A stretch of DNA of 64,000 nt from Erythroxylum novogranatense (GCA_029891385.1 CM057233.1:31726540-31790539), one strand, 5' to 3'; counted from the stretch's first letter, positions 35,502 to 46,578 are shown. The notes: a model not told the origin generated them from the sequence alone. Numbers and translations are program-made.

Positions 35502-36600
35502 CACTACAAAAAAAATAGACAATCTACGACGTTTGACTGAGGAAACGTCGCAGATTGTATAAGCTTATCGTGACTTTTTTGAAACGTCACAAAAAAGTTA
35601 AGGTTTCGACGACGTTGTATTAAAACGACGCAGAAAGGATGGACTAATTGAGACGTTTTACAATTAAAACGTCGCCAAATAAGTATTATGACGTTTTTCT
35701 AAACAAAACGTCGCGAAAGAGTTGGTAAAGAAATTAAAACTTTGTCGTTTAACTAATTAACTTTGGGTTCAAAACTTTCTTCAATACCGCGCCTCCCACA
35801 CACTCATCAGACAAATGCCTTCATGTAACTCTCTGCGCTCCTTCATGTTCTTCAAAATCCTTCCTTCATGTAACTCTCTGCGCTCTCTCAACATAAACAA
35901 ACGCCTTCAAATCTCCTCTCAACGTTGCCGCCGTTGCTCCTCCACACGCGTTGATTCCTAAGGTACATTCCAATGCCCACTGCTTTTTTATCTTCGTTTT
36001 TTATTTGCTAAAGCTCAAACTTGGTATGGTGGGTGGTGGTTGTGGTGGGTGTTGGGTATAACGTTGTAAGTATATATACCGCATGTTTAAAATACCCACG
36101 AATCTCATTTCTCTGTCTCTCTCTCTCTCTGTGTGTGTTCTTGATTTTGTTAAAATTTAAACGATTTGCTGTCCGGTGTTGTTTGAAGTGGCTTTTCAGT
36201 GGGTTTTTGCTAGGTTCAAACAATATTATCAATTCTTAGTATTGGGTTTCTGGTATTGTACCATCTCCAACATTCAATGTCTCCTTTTCTGTCATCCATA
36301 TCCCTTCTTAATTTATCACTTCATCGGAAGCAATGTAATCTTTTATCTAATTAATTTATGTAGCTTAATTGTGTGTTAGAAAACATGATGATGTGTGCTT
36401 GCTTTGCTACCAAATTAAGCTAATATTAAGATCTAGCTTTAGAGACATAATCACAATATATATTGATAATTCAAATATACAGTAAAAATATTAATCCAAT
36501 GTTAGACTGGTTATAGAGATTTCAATTATGGACACTAATGAAAGAGTAGTAGGATGTTTGAGTGAAAAACGTCGCAGAAAAGTATAACCTTTCCGGTCGC
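35502..36600. mobile_element. CACTA transposon terminus with subterminal hairpins
   Basis: CACTACAAAAAAAATAG at 35502 is a standard plant En/Spm-type end. Within 210 bp are four inverted repeats built on GACGTTTT/AAAACGTC (35521-35556, 35573-35598, 35652-35673, 35690-35712), the kind of subterminal sites bound by CACTA transposase; another copy (AAAACGTCGCAGAAAAG) occurs near 36568. A leader-like stretch (35750-35960) has a duplicated CCTTCATGTAACTCTCTGCG and a GT donor-like site. It starts 300 bp after the receptor-kinase stop. The opposite end is not identified, so the inner limit given is nominal. Confidence 0.75.
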
Positions 36601-37207
36601 ATAAATCTTGTCTTATTTCATTGATTAAACCAAATTTCAATAATGTCATGTGCAGGCTTGAATTGGTTGAACATTGAACATTGAGCATTGAAGATTGACA
36701 GAGGAGAATCATAGGGTAAGAGCACTTGGTATTTGTACTGTTATGTTTAAAATTATATGTTTTATATGGCAATCATCATCAACTATGCAATAGTTGTCCC
36801 ATGGAAGATTACAATAATCAATCGAAGCTAAAGAATATAGAAAATTGGAGAGTAAGTGACCTAAAGAGTCCAATAGGGAATGGCAAATCAACATTTTTCT
36901 GCTTTCATAAGTAGAACAAATTGGGAGGGTAAATGAAACTTATGATTAACATACTGCACATCCCTTTCAACATACCTTCAACTTCAAGATTGGTTTTGTG
37001 TACTTAGTTTGTGATGTGGTACATTTGGATTTGCATTGTGTTATAGTAGTTAATTTGTATTTGCATGGTGGAGGTAAGTCATTCAACATTATGCGTTTGA
37101 AGTTTTCAACGAAAGTTCAGTAGTTTTCTTAATGTGATATAATTATTCAGTAGTTTTCTTGCACAGATTTGAGATGTACCGCCTCATTATTAGTCTACTT
37201 TCCATAT
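36601..37207. other. Unassigned DNA inside the DNA-transposon graveyard
   Basis: AT-rich sequence with no frame or motif I recognise; probably interior of the CACTA element or of the adjacent MULE relic. Confidence 0.4.
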
Positions 37208-37905
37208 TTAATTAGACAATGATGTAGTTGAAGATGGTTTGAGGCAACTATAGAATGACAATGATGTGAGGATTTTGATATGTGCAATTGAGGTGAGAAA
37301 AATAAAGACAGTGTAGGTGATTATGGATGAAGAGAAGTACCCTAAGTTAAGTAAACTTATTGAACCTGAGGTTAATATTCCAATTGAGGTAATTAGGGAT
37401 GATGAGGAGGAGGAAGGTTTACCAGCACTTGAAAATGTTTCCTCAAATCCACCCATGTTAGCAACTTCTAAAACATAGACATGAAGCATAAAATGATTTA
37501 GACGACATATTATATCGTAAAAGCCAATCAACAGATATGTTGTTAGGAGATTGTGGTGTACTGATGTTGAGAATATTGACTTAGGTGATGATGATATTAA
37601 TATTGTTAATGATGATCTTGGTATGAGAAGAGGAATAAGAAGCCTAAATATATGTACTTTTCTCATCTAGTTTAGATGATGTGAGACTTATTTTGAAGCA
37701 AGGAATGATATTTGATTATGTTTGTACATTTAGAAAGGCTTTGAAGAACATGATTGTTAAGATGGGATTTGATTATGTTTGTATAAAGAATGAAAGGCAA
37801 AAAGTTAATATAGTGTGTAAGAAGAAATATGGATGAAGAATATATGCAAGCCTTACATAAGATACAAATGTAATTTAAACTAATACATTTCACGATTCTC
37901 ATTCT
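37208..37905 (+). pseudogene. MuDR/MULE transposase N-terminal relic
   Basis: The plus strand encodes an acidic region (DDEEEEGLPALENV near 37399) and then, in one frame at about 37675-37860, DDVRLILKQGMIFDYV, FRKALKNMIVKMGFDY and NERQKVNIVCKKKYG followed by a stop and RIYAS. This order (conserved Gly-Met-x-Phe, FRKA, then KN-x-RV-x-C and W/G-RIYAS) is the plant MuDR transposase DNA-binding domain. Several stops; no catalytic domain or terminal inverted repeats seen. Minus-strand frames here (37208-37666) are shadows. Confidence 0.7.
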
Positions 37906-38429
37906 TACTGAAGATTATTTTATAGTACAAATTTGATTAGTAGCAGATTGTGATACTTGTTATGCAAATATGTGCAAACATGTTTGGTGCTATAATTACA
38001 TAATGTGAATATAACCTAAATATAGATGTATGTAGGTGCCATATTCCTTAGATTGTAGATTTTTAGTAGAAATAGAATGGGGCATTGAAGAACATAACCA
38101 ATAACACAGTATCATGTTCCTACCATATTCATTAATCTTCATTCACTACTTATAAAGTTATAGTAGATGGACTCATTTATTCTCCATATTTGCTCCTTTT
38201 CCTTGAAGATGTAGAAACAAAACCTAGCATATAATATAACTCATTTGTATTATTAAATCCTCTAAAGATATCTAAAACATAAGCATAATGCTATAAACAA
38301 ATCTGATTACCATGCGTCACTTTTTCAAGATACATTCAAATAAAAATAGAATTATTCTCCATAGGTTTGAGTCTATTCTTGCTATCGCTATCGCAACTTA
38401 AACTAAACTAAAGGTCTAGCAATATTATC

Positions 38430-38960
38430 TTTTCATAGCATGTGTTACTAACATTGATGCTAGTAATATTTTCATTCACTTTTATGTTAATCCCTTTGTG
38501 ACGAAGATCAAACCATTTTCACTTAAATAGAACAATCTTTTTATCCTTGATGTAATGTAACTCAATTATTGAAGATATAATGCCATAGGAGTCAATATAA
38601 GAGATAACATTATAGAAGTCGATAAAATCATCCTGATATGATCCCTCAATAACAAACCCACAATTTTGGCTTCTAAGGCGACTGTCGCACTTTTTTATAT
38701 GAAATCTAACTCCATTAACAATGCAATATGTATATTTTTCCTATACATATGAGGCCCACATGCCAAAGCATATAATGCTATCATCACTTCTAGAAATTTA
38801 TGTAATCATATCATCATCTGTAGAAAAAAATTTACTAAAAGTTAATGTTGTAATCTCACTTACAATATTCATTTTTCATACTATTACATGGTAACTTACT
38901 CGTGCCTTAAACCATAATAGGAAGTTCATCTTATGCCTTTCTTCAACATTAAGCTAATCT
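38430..38960 (-). pseudogene. CACTA transposase (TNPD-type) C-terminal relic
   Basis: Minus-strand translation gives EERHKMNFLLWFKARV (about 38950-38903), then after a gap SDDSIICFGMWASYV, IVNGVRFHIKKCDSRLRSQ, NCGFVIEGSYQDDFIDFYN and IIELHYIKDKKIVLFK with WFDLRHKGI near 38500. The motif chain (E-H-x3-F-x2-WF, GP/G-W, VNG-x-RFHTK, QN-G, IELxY, FKC-WFD) matches the C-terminal DUF4218/DUF4216 part of plant En/Spm transposases. Stops are scattered. No long open frame exists here, so it is easily overlooked. It is opposite in direction to the TNPD N-terminus at 57986. Confidence 0.7.
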
Positions 38961-40071
38961 CTACTTTTAATCTCACCTTGGGCTCTCAATTTAAAACGTA
39001 AATTGATGCAAGAAGATAAAGGTTGAATGCTAAATTTTAATATGAAATATTGTATAAGATTAATATAAATACTCCATATATAAATTCCCTTCCTCACAAT
39101 TGTTCAAATTGTATCATAGCTAATTTTAAGTTTGTCTTCCTATTCGAAGTAGCCTAACTTTTTGGGATAAAATTGACAAGCTACCATCTTGATCAAAATA
39201 AATTTATGTTTTTCTCTATTAAACCGTGTGTCAATGTCACGTATATAAAACAAAATGTCAAGAATTCATTCGATACATAGGCCTTTATAATAAAGCCTTC
39301 AAGTGAAGTTTTGTTGCTCATATAATGCTTAAGAGAGCTTAAAACCCAAAAGAATATAAAAATTAGCATTTGTTAGTAAATAGTATTGGAAGAATAAAAA
39401 TTTAGAAGAGAATATAAGAAGATAAAAAATTTAGAAGAGAATATAAATTATCTTTTAATCAAGAACATCCATCAAAATTAAATTGTTCTATAAATTTTTG
39501 CCTCATATGGCAAGTGAAATAGGAAATATGATACTTGAATTATGATTAGTGTTTACGTTGTCTGTGAAAAAGATGGTGAAGTTTTGGTGGCAATGGCCTA
39601 AGTCCTAATGTTAAGCTTTAAACGTCAAACCAGCTTAGTTTTTGTCCCTCCTCAATATTGACTTCTCTTCTCCCATTGAGTTTTGAAATTTCTATTCTAT
39701 TTTTTGCTTGTTTTTCTCTGTTATATATGTATATTGTTGTTATAAATTCTAGTATGCATAAAAGAACAAAACTAGCCAAGAACAAAAAAGAAAGAAAAAA
39801 CCCAAAAATGGTAAGCTCAAAGTGCAAGCGTAGAGAGTTTAGAAGATAAGTACGAAGTCTTTAAGTAGAGTTAAAAATAGTTGTCAACCTTGAGAGTCAA
39901 GCATCTAAATAGATAACATGCATGTCGTACCATATATATAATTCCATATCATATTTGTTATTGTTTCCTTATGTATTTGGCACTTCCTTATATCCTAATA
40001 TTCATATTAAGAGAAAAAGAAAGTAGCTTATGCTACTAAAGGAAACCACCATCTCACTAACCTATAATGAA
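38961..40071. other. AT-rich unassigned interval before G3
   Basis: Probably degraded CACTA sequence continuing the transposase relic. The short frames at 39618-39827 and 39658-39849 show no family signature. The last five bases (40067-40071, ATGAA) are the left target duplication of G3. Confidence 0.4.
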
Positions 40072-40656
40072 TGTTGGAACCCCTCCCTGGTGAGTCGCGT
40101 GCCCGACGTCCTACGTGACATCTGGACGCACATCTCACGAGGGAGGAATTCCTCACCACAAAAGAAACCTCAAATCGAACTTAATTTAATGTCATCCGAA
40201 CAAAACTTGATAAATTCGCCCTAATTATCCTCCAATAAAATTGATTTGCATAGGGCCCTTAACAAAATCCGATTCCTAAGCTAAAATGAAAAACCATATC
40301 TCTAGGTTAATTAGAATCAGAAATTACTTCAATCGGATCTCTATAGCTCACAAAATCGCTCAAAAATAGAAATACATTCGAAACCATCACGTAATTGACT
40401 CTCTTCAATATCATCCGTGAATTCCAACCCAAACCCGACACTCTCATTTTACTAAAAAAGGGTATAAAATTTTTTTAGAAAACCAACGCTTCGAAAACCG
40501 AGTGAATCCGAGGCCAAACGAAAAATTTACAAGCAAAAGAGTGAGAGGACATTCAGAGATTAGGTGTGGGCACGTCTAAAAGATCTAGAGACAAGACGTG
40601 ACCACGTCTAAGGATGAAGTCTGGATTTGTAGGAAAATTTCAGAATTTACAAACAT

Positions 40657-41760
40657 CATAACTTTTGCTCCCGAAGTCCAAAACTCATAAATTTGGTATC
40701 AATAAAAAGATAAAAGGAAGCTCTACAGCTTCCTAGAAGGATTTAAACACTAATTTAGCCATTAAGAGGGTCAAAATTTGCTTTAAAGTTGCTGCCACTA
40801 AAATTAATTTCCCTACACAATGCCAAGAATTTAAACATTCATATCTTTTAGCACACAGGTCGAAAAATGACACATTTTACCTCGTTGGAAAGATAAAGAG
40901 ATAATTTACAACTTTCATGAAGAGTGAAAAAGTTATTTAGTCATTTAAAGAGGTAAAAATACCCTCAAAGTTTCTGCCTATAAAAAGACCAACGGAACAG
41001 TAAATTGACCAAATGAACAATACCTGTAATCTTTCTAACCTTATAACTTTTTATTCTTAACTCCAATAATTGAAAATGATACCTCATTGGAAAGGGGAAA
41101 AGATAATCTACATGTTCTATGAAGGATGGAAAAACCAAAACAAGCTCTAAAAGAGTGAAAAACCCTCCCAAAAGTTCTGTCCAAAATTGCCAAATGAACA
41201 GTAACTGAACTAGGTCTAATCCCCATAACTTTTTACTCCTAACTCGAAATAAGGCATGGAATAGCTCCATAGAAAGAAGAAAGGATTTTATACAAGTTTC
41301 ATGAAGGGAGAAAAAGTTAATTCAATCATTTAGAGAGGTAAAAACACTCTCAAAGTTACTGCCTGCAAAAATTGAATAAAACAGTAACTCAATTCAAATG
41401 AATAGTAACTGTCATCTTCTCAACCTCATAACTTCTTCATCCTTAGTCTAAATTTGACCAATTATACCTCATTGGAAATAGAAGAAGACAATCTACATTT
41501 TCTATAAAGAAAGAAAAAATCAAATCTGTCTCTAAGAGGGTGAAAAAGCCCTCCAAAGGTTCTGCAAAATTTTATGACTAACAATAGTAGCTGAAACCTT
41601 TCAGCTCTCATAACTTTTTCATTTTAAGTCCGAATGTGACAAACTTTATGTCATTGTAAAGCTATAATCATGCACTACAATAATCAAGAAGGAATCTTAC
41701 TGAAAATATGACTCTAAAATACTCTAAAACCCAAAACAAGTTGCTGTCCAATTTAGGAAA
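40657..41760. repeat. Higher-order tandem repeat in the G3 LTR
   Basis: Monomer starts are spaced 183, 202, 182, 203 and 182 bp, so every second monomer recurs at 384-385 bp. Each monomer carries CATAACTTTT, a CTCRTTGGAAAGATAAAG-like segment, TTTCATGAAGG and CTCAAAGTTNCTGCC. Sequence identity between monomers is moderate by eye. Confidence 0.8.
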
Positions 41761-42475
41761 AATTGGACAGCACTTCCCCTAAAAATGCCCTAGCCAAAAC
41801 TTCAAGTTGTTCTTCTAAACTCCATTAACTGCATAAGGCAAACTCAACATCCAAACTTCCACAACACAACTCAACCAAGGATCCCAAATTCCAATGGCAG
41901 TAACACACTCTTTGGCATCTATCCATTTCAAATCTAAAGAAATACAATATCATCCTTGCTTTTATCAATTTCAATCTTACATCTATACATTCTTAGCAAG
42001 TAAATACAAAATACATTTCAACTTCAAAACCCTTATATTTACATGAAAACAAGTTGATACAAAGTTTCAGAGGGCGTTTAGCCCGATTACGTCCAAAATA
42101 GCAAAGTGAAAGTACAAAGAACAATGTTATTGCTTTGATTTCTCAAAACACAACTTTAAAAGTAAAATGCATCGGAGTTGCCTCAATCCCGATGCGGTGA
42201 CTCGGTTTCTCGCTCGACACCTGTGGAGGGGAAATGGGGGGTGAGCTCGACGACTCAGTGGGTAATAACTTAATAAACGAGAATATAAGCAAAAATCATT
42301 ATTCATTCTTTCATTTCCAAAACAACATCACATTAAGAAAAACATTGACAATTTTCAAATCTTTTTGTAGAATTTATCACATCAAGCAATTTACAAATAT
42401 AACATATCACAAAACAATCTAACTTTTCACAAAATCACAAACAAGATGGTTCGGGTGGATCCGAAACAGAACGTA

Positions 42476-42506
42476 CTACACATTTCCGCGAAGCGGTTAT
42501 GTGTAG
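42476..42506. other. 31-nt hairpin in the G3 LTR
   Basis: Outer stem CTACACA/TGTGTAG (7 bp, perfect), 3x3 internal loop, inner stem CCGC/GCGG, triloop GAA. Same architecture as the LARD-1 hairpins, with paired changes in the outer stem. The shared box lies about 35 bp downstream on the plus strand in both families. Confidence 0.75.
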
Positions 42507-43782
42507 TCGTGACGGATAGGAGTCCTTGAGAGGAACTCCACGACCACTAGCGGGTAGGCGGGAGAAGCCTATGGGTAGACAGGTTCACCTGACTCAGACT
42601 GGACCACCACAAACCCAAAGAAAACATGCATATCACCTAATTCACACAATTTACATACATTAACCACAAATAGCTTTTACTAAATTCACTTTCACTTGAT
42701 TTTCACAATTTGCCAAAAATCACATATCCGAACCTATTCACTTAACAAATCATTTAACAAACACTTTCAACATAAACTTACATATAAAAGATACTTTATA
42801 CAAATTATAATCAAGACAAAGGGTAATTCATTTAAAATTCTTAAATCATTGGAAAGCATAATTAACTTTTATTATAAAACTTTTATTTAGCCTACAACTC
42901 AATTATTAAGCAATCACCCACCTTAATTCCTTTAGCTTTAGAATTGATCAAATGGCCTTGCTTCTTCCTCCACTAGCCTCACTTCACCTTCATTAAACAT
43001 GATTATCCCATAAGCATAAAAGATAGCAAAATTGGAATTTCTAAGGAATGGAAAACATGAATTAACACCTACCTAACTTAACCCATACCTAAACTAAGCT
43101 ATTTAAACCAAAACCTACCTAAAAAACCCAAGAATTTTGAAATTCTCTTACCTTAGAAGATGACCCACGAAATTCTCTTTTTGCTTCCAAGGAAAGCTTA
43201 AACTCTTCCCTTCCACTTTCTTCTCTTAAACTCTCCTTTCTAAAGTCTAAAAACCTAAGCTCCTCTCTTCTTCTTCTTCTTCTTCTTCTTCTTCTTCACC
43301 GTAGGTCACTCTCTCCTCTCTTTTCTTTAGTGAATTTAAGTAAGCTTCCTTGTAAAAGACTTAGGAATTTATTTCTAACTTCTAACCTAGCCTCCAAAAG
43401 CGTTGTAGTTTCACTTAAGTCTTCCTTATCCATGAAATTTTCATTTCTTCTCCTCACCATACGACATCTTCACTTGCTTCCCTTTTTCTCTCCTTTTAAT
43501 TATTTCCTTCTTCATTTAATGTCATGTAAAATGGGCTAAAAGCCCATCTCCTAAGCCTTAAGCCTTAAGCCTTAAACATATGCAAATTCCCTACATCCTC
43601 TTATTCTTTTTAATTTCTAAGAATTTCTTAAAATTCTAATTTTAACTAAATCCTTTCAATTTATTTTTATTAACTAAACACTAAAATCCCAAATAATTCT
43701 AACTGAAAAGAATTAATCAATCTAAACCTCAAAATAAAGAAAACCTGCTTAAAGCGAATCGGGGCCCAACATTTCTCCCCCC

Positions 43783-44276
43783 CTAAAAAAAAATTTCGTC
43801 CTCGAAATTCGTACCTGACATATTGAAGAGATGGGGATACTTCTCCTTCATAGCTTCCAATGGCTCCCACGTGGCCTCTTCTACCGAGTGGTTCCTCCAT
43901 AAGACTTTTACCAACTGCACAGTCTTGTTCCTGAGAACCTTTTTTTTAGTATCCAAGATCTGCACTGGAAGCTCTTCATAACTCAAATCATCACTCAACT
44001 GAATTTCATAAGCTTGAATGACATGGGAGGGATCTGATCGATATCTTCTCAGCATAGAGACATGAAAACATCATGAATCTGGGATAATTCAGGAGGCAAT
44101 GCTAACCTGTAAGCCAACGGACCAATCCTCTCCAGAATCTCATAAGGCCCCACATACCTCAGACTCAACTTACCCTTCTTACCAAATCTCAGAATCCCTT
44201 TCCAAGGGGAAGTCTTAAGAAACACCTTCTCGCCGACCTCATACTCCATCTCTTTCCTATGAGCATCTGAGGACAT
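43783..44276 (-). pseudogene. G3 integrase tail and chromodomain
   Basis: On the minus strand: DAHRKEMEYEVGEKVFLK, then PWKGILRFGKKGKLSLRYVG, GPYEILERIGPLAYRLAL and, after a one-base deletion at about 44052-44060, a new frame with SMLRRYRSDPSHV, LSYEELPVQILD, LVKVLWRNHSVEEATWEP and KYPHLF. This is the C-terminal DNA-binding and chromodomain part of a Tekay/Del-type integrase. Unlike G1, the WRNHS and ATWEP tryptophans are intact. It follows gag directly because of a large deletion, so it can have no integrase activity. Confidence 0.88.
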
Positions 44277-45381
44277 TCTCTAATTCTGTGACCCTTCTCC
44301 CCACACTTGAAGCAGGGACCCGACAACCTATGACACTCTCCTCGATGCGGGTGTCCACAGTGCTCACATGGAGGAGTCTGGATCCTGCTTCTCTCAGTTC
44401 TGCTGTTTCCTCCCACTGAGGAAGCCTGTACAGACCCTGTCCTGATCTGCTTGCTCTGCTGAGGGGCACTACTGGCACCCTGACTCTGAATTCGGGCACT
44501 CTTTCCACCCTGTGCCTAACTATACACCGCCTCTTCTGAATGGCGCTCTCGCTCTTTCTCTTCCTACTCACCTCCTGCCTGATGTTCTCTAGCTTCTCAG
44601 CCTGGAGTGCAGCATCCACCAGCTGCTGATAATCACAGAAATTATGAAGTATTACCTTCTCTTTGATGCCCAGGTGGAGGCCTCCCTCAAACTTTCTACA
44701 CTTGTCTTCCTCACTGGCCACAATATGAGCTGCATATCTGGACAACTGGGCGAATCTCAGCTCATACTCGCTAACAATCATCTCCCTCTGAGTTAAATTG
44801 AGAAACTCCCTGGCCTTGTCCTGCATGTAGACCCGGGAAATATACTTCTTTCTGAATAATTCTCCAAAATCTCTCCATGAAAGCACTGGTGGTACAGCCT
44901 GACTCTGTGGGACTGACTCCCACCAGTGGAGAGCATCACTCTGCAATAAACTGACAGCATACTCCAACTTCTCCTCATCAGAACATTTCATCTAAAGAAG
45001 CACCCTCTCTGTCCTCTTCAGCCAAGATTTAGCTTCCTCCGGATTGGTGGTACCGTGAAAGTCCACCGCTCCAAACTTCTGCAGTTTATCAAACTGTCCA
45101 CTCCTAACATCAGAAACTGGCACAAGAGCCCGAGATCCCTGACCTAAGGCATGGGTTTCACCTTAGGCCAGAGCCTGGAAAAACTGGGGATCCATAACCG
45201 GCACAGTAGGAGGAGGAGGAGGAGGAGGTGGAGGCTCCTCAGGTTGCACACTAGGTGTCTCAGGGCAAGGAGCAGGATGTGTCCATGCAGCTTGTGGGAT
45301 GTGAGACCCATCTGTGCTCTCCTGGCTAGAGCTTGAGTGAGATCGAGTCCCTCGGGTTCTACCCCGACGTGGCATAGTCAC
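44257..45381 (-). pseudogene. G3 gag fused to the integrase tail by deletion
   Basis: Starts MTMPRRGRTRGTRS at 45381 (a second ATG at 45375 matches the usual MPRRGR start) with a Pro9 run at about 45190-45215. TAA at 45163-45165 and TAG near 44992 stand at positions that are Gln in relatives. The capsid part CSDEEKLEYAVSLLQSDALHWWES to NFCDYQQLVDAALQAEKLENI is well kept. A frameshift near 44525 leads to the knuckle CFKCGEKGHRIREC (intact His), then ECPQ joins integrase DAHRKEM at about 44266. Confidence 0.88.
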
Positions 45382-45601
45382 TTCTTCAAAAGAAAACCAG
45401 TGAAAAACTTTAGTTCATGCAAAAACAATTTTCAAAGTATCTCGAACGCTTTATTTCATGCAAAATCATGCAAAATCAACATTTAAAATCATTTAAAACA
45501 ATTCAAAATAATACAATTCATGCACACAATGCACATAAGTCACTTTCAAAAAAATCCACAAAAACCCTAAATTTCTCTTTCTACTCGAACCTAAACCGAA
45601 A

Positions 45602-45613
45602 GCTCTGATACCA
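45602..45613 (-). other. G3 primer-binding site
   Basis: The minus strand reads TGGTATCAGAGC, an exact initiator tRNA-Met primer site, four bases inside the 5' LTR edge at 45618. Confidence 0.85.
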
Positions 45614-45617
45614 TAAG

Positions 45618-46422
45618 TGTTGGAACCCCTCCCTGGTGAGTCGTGTGCCCGACGTCCTACGTGACATCTGGATGCGCATCTCACGAGGGAGGAATTCCTC
45701 ATCATGAAAGAAACCTCAAATCGAACTTAATTTAACGTCATCCGAACAAAACTTGATAAATTCACCCTAATTATCCTCCAATAAAATTGATTTGCATAGG
45801 GCCCTTAACAAAATCCGATTCTTAAGCTAAAATGAAAAACCATATCTCTAGGTTAATTAGAATCAGAAATCACTTCAATCGGATCTCTATAGCTCACAAA
45901 ATCGCTAAAAAATATAAATACATTCGAAACCGTCACGTAATTGACTCTCTTCAATATTATCCGTGAATTCTGACCCAAACCCGAAACTCTCATTTTACTA
46001 AAAAGGGGTATAAATTTTTCTTTAGAAAACCAACGCTTCGAAAACTGAGTGAATCCTAGGCCAAACAAAAAAGTTACAAGCAAAAGAGTGAGAGGACATT
46101 CAGAGATTAGGCGTGGGCACATCTAAGATGTCATGTAATTATTTCCTTCCCTTTTTCTCTCCTTTTAATTATTTCCTTCTTCATTTAATGTCATGTAAAA
46201 TGGGCTAAAAGCCCATCTCCTAAGCCTTAAGCCTTAAACATATGCAAATTCCCTACATTTTTAATTTCTAAGAATTTCTTAAAATTCTAATTTTAACTAA
46301 ATCCTTTCAATTTATTTTTATTAACTAAACACTAAAATCTCAAATAATTCTAACTAAAAAGAATTAATCAATCTAAACCTCAAAATAAAGAAAACCTGCT
46401 TAAAGCAAATCGGGGCCCAACA
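45618..46422 (-). repeat. G3 5' LTR, internally deleted (805 bp)
   Basis: Outer parts match 40072-~40587 and ~43477-43771. About 2.9 kb present in the other LTR is missing at 46126-46148, where about 23 bp of filler (ATGTCATGTAA joined to TTATTTCCTTC) resembles sequences just inside the junction (43519-43529 and 43499-43510). The deletion removed the tandem array, the hairpin and the shared box. Confidence 0.88.
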
Positions 46423-46578
46423 TTGAAGATCTTAGTCATCTGAATTGGCATCTATATAAGGACTAGATAAAGTAGTTATCACACCTGAAAGGAAAAGTTA
46501 GCGATAGAATGGATAAAACATAAATTGAACTTGGAAAATATATAGTTCACATCGTAAGTTCAAAGTTAAAAAATCTTA
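46423..46578. other. Host spacer between G3 and Copia-2
   Basis: 156 bp of older sequence left between two insertions; it ends with TCTTA (46574-46578), the left target duplication of Copia-2. No gene. Confidence 0.7.

Larger units (their letters stand above)
40072..43771 (-). repeat. G3 3' LTR (3700 bp) with internal tandem repeats
   Basis: Full-length LTR. It carries at least six degenerate tandem monomers marked by CATAACTTTT-like starts at 40657, 40840, 41042, 41224, 41427 and 41609, a hairpin at 42476-42506, the shared box at 42541-42569, the TGAGCTCGACGACTCAGTGG motif at about 42240 and a (CTT)n microsatellite near 43263-43297. Confidence 0.88.
40072..46422 (-). mobile_element. G3: internally deleted chromovirus
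   Basis: The LTRs start TGTTGGAACCCC.. and end GGGGCCCAACA; the flanks ATGAA (40067-40071) and TTGAA (46423-46427) are a 5-bp duplication with one change. Orientation is minus: 5' LTR 45618-46422, primer site 45602-45613, gag from 45381, then directly the integrase tail and chromodomain, polypurine tract at ~43772-43786, and 3' LTR 40072-43771. Protease, reverse transcriptase, RNase H and the integrase core are absent. The 5' LTR is 805 bp against 3700 bp for the 3' LTR, because of a separate internal deletion. Confidence 0.9.
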
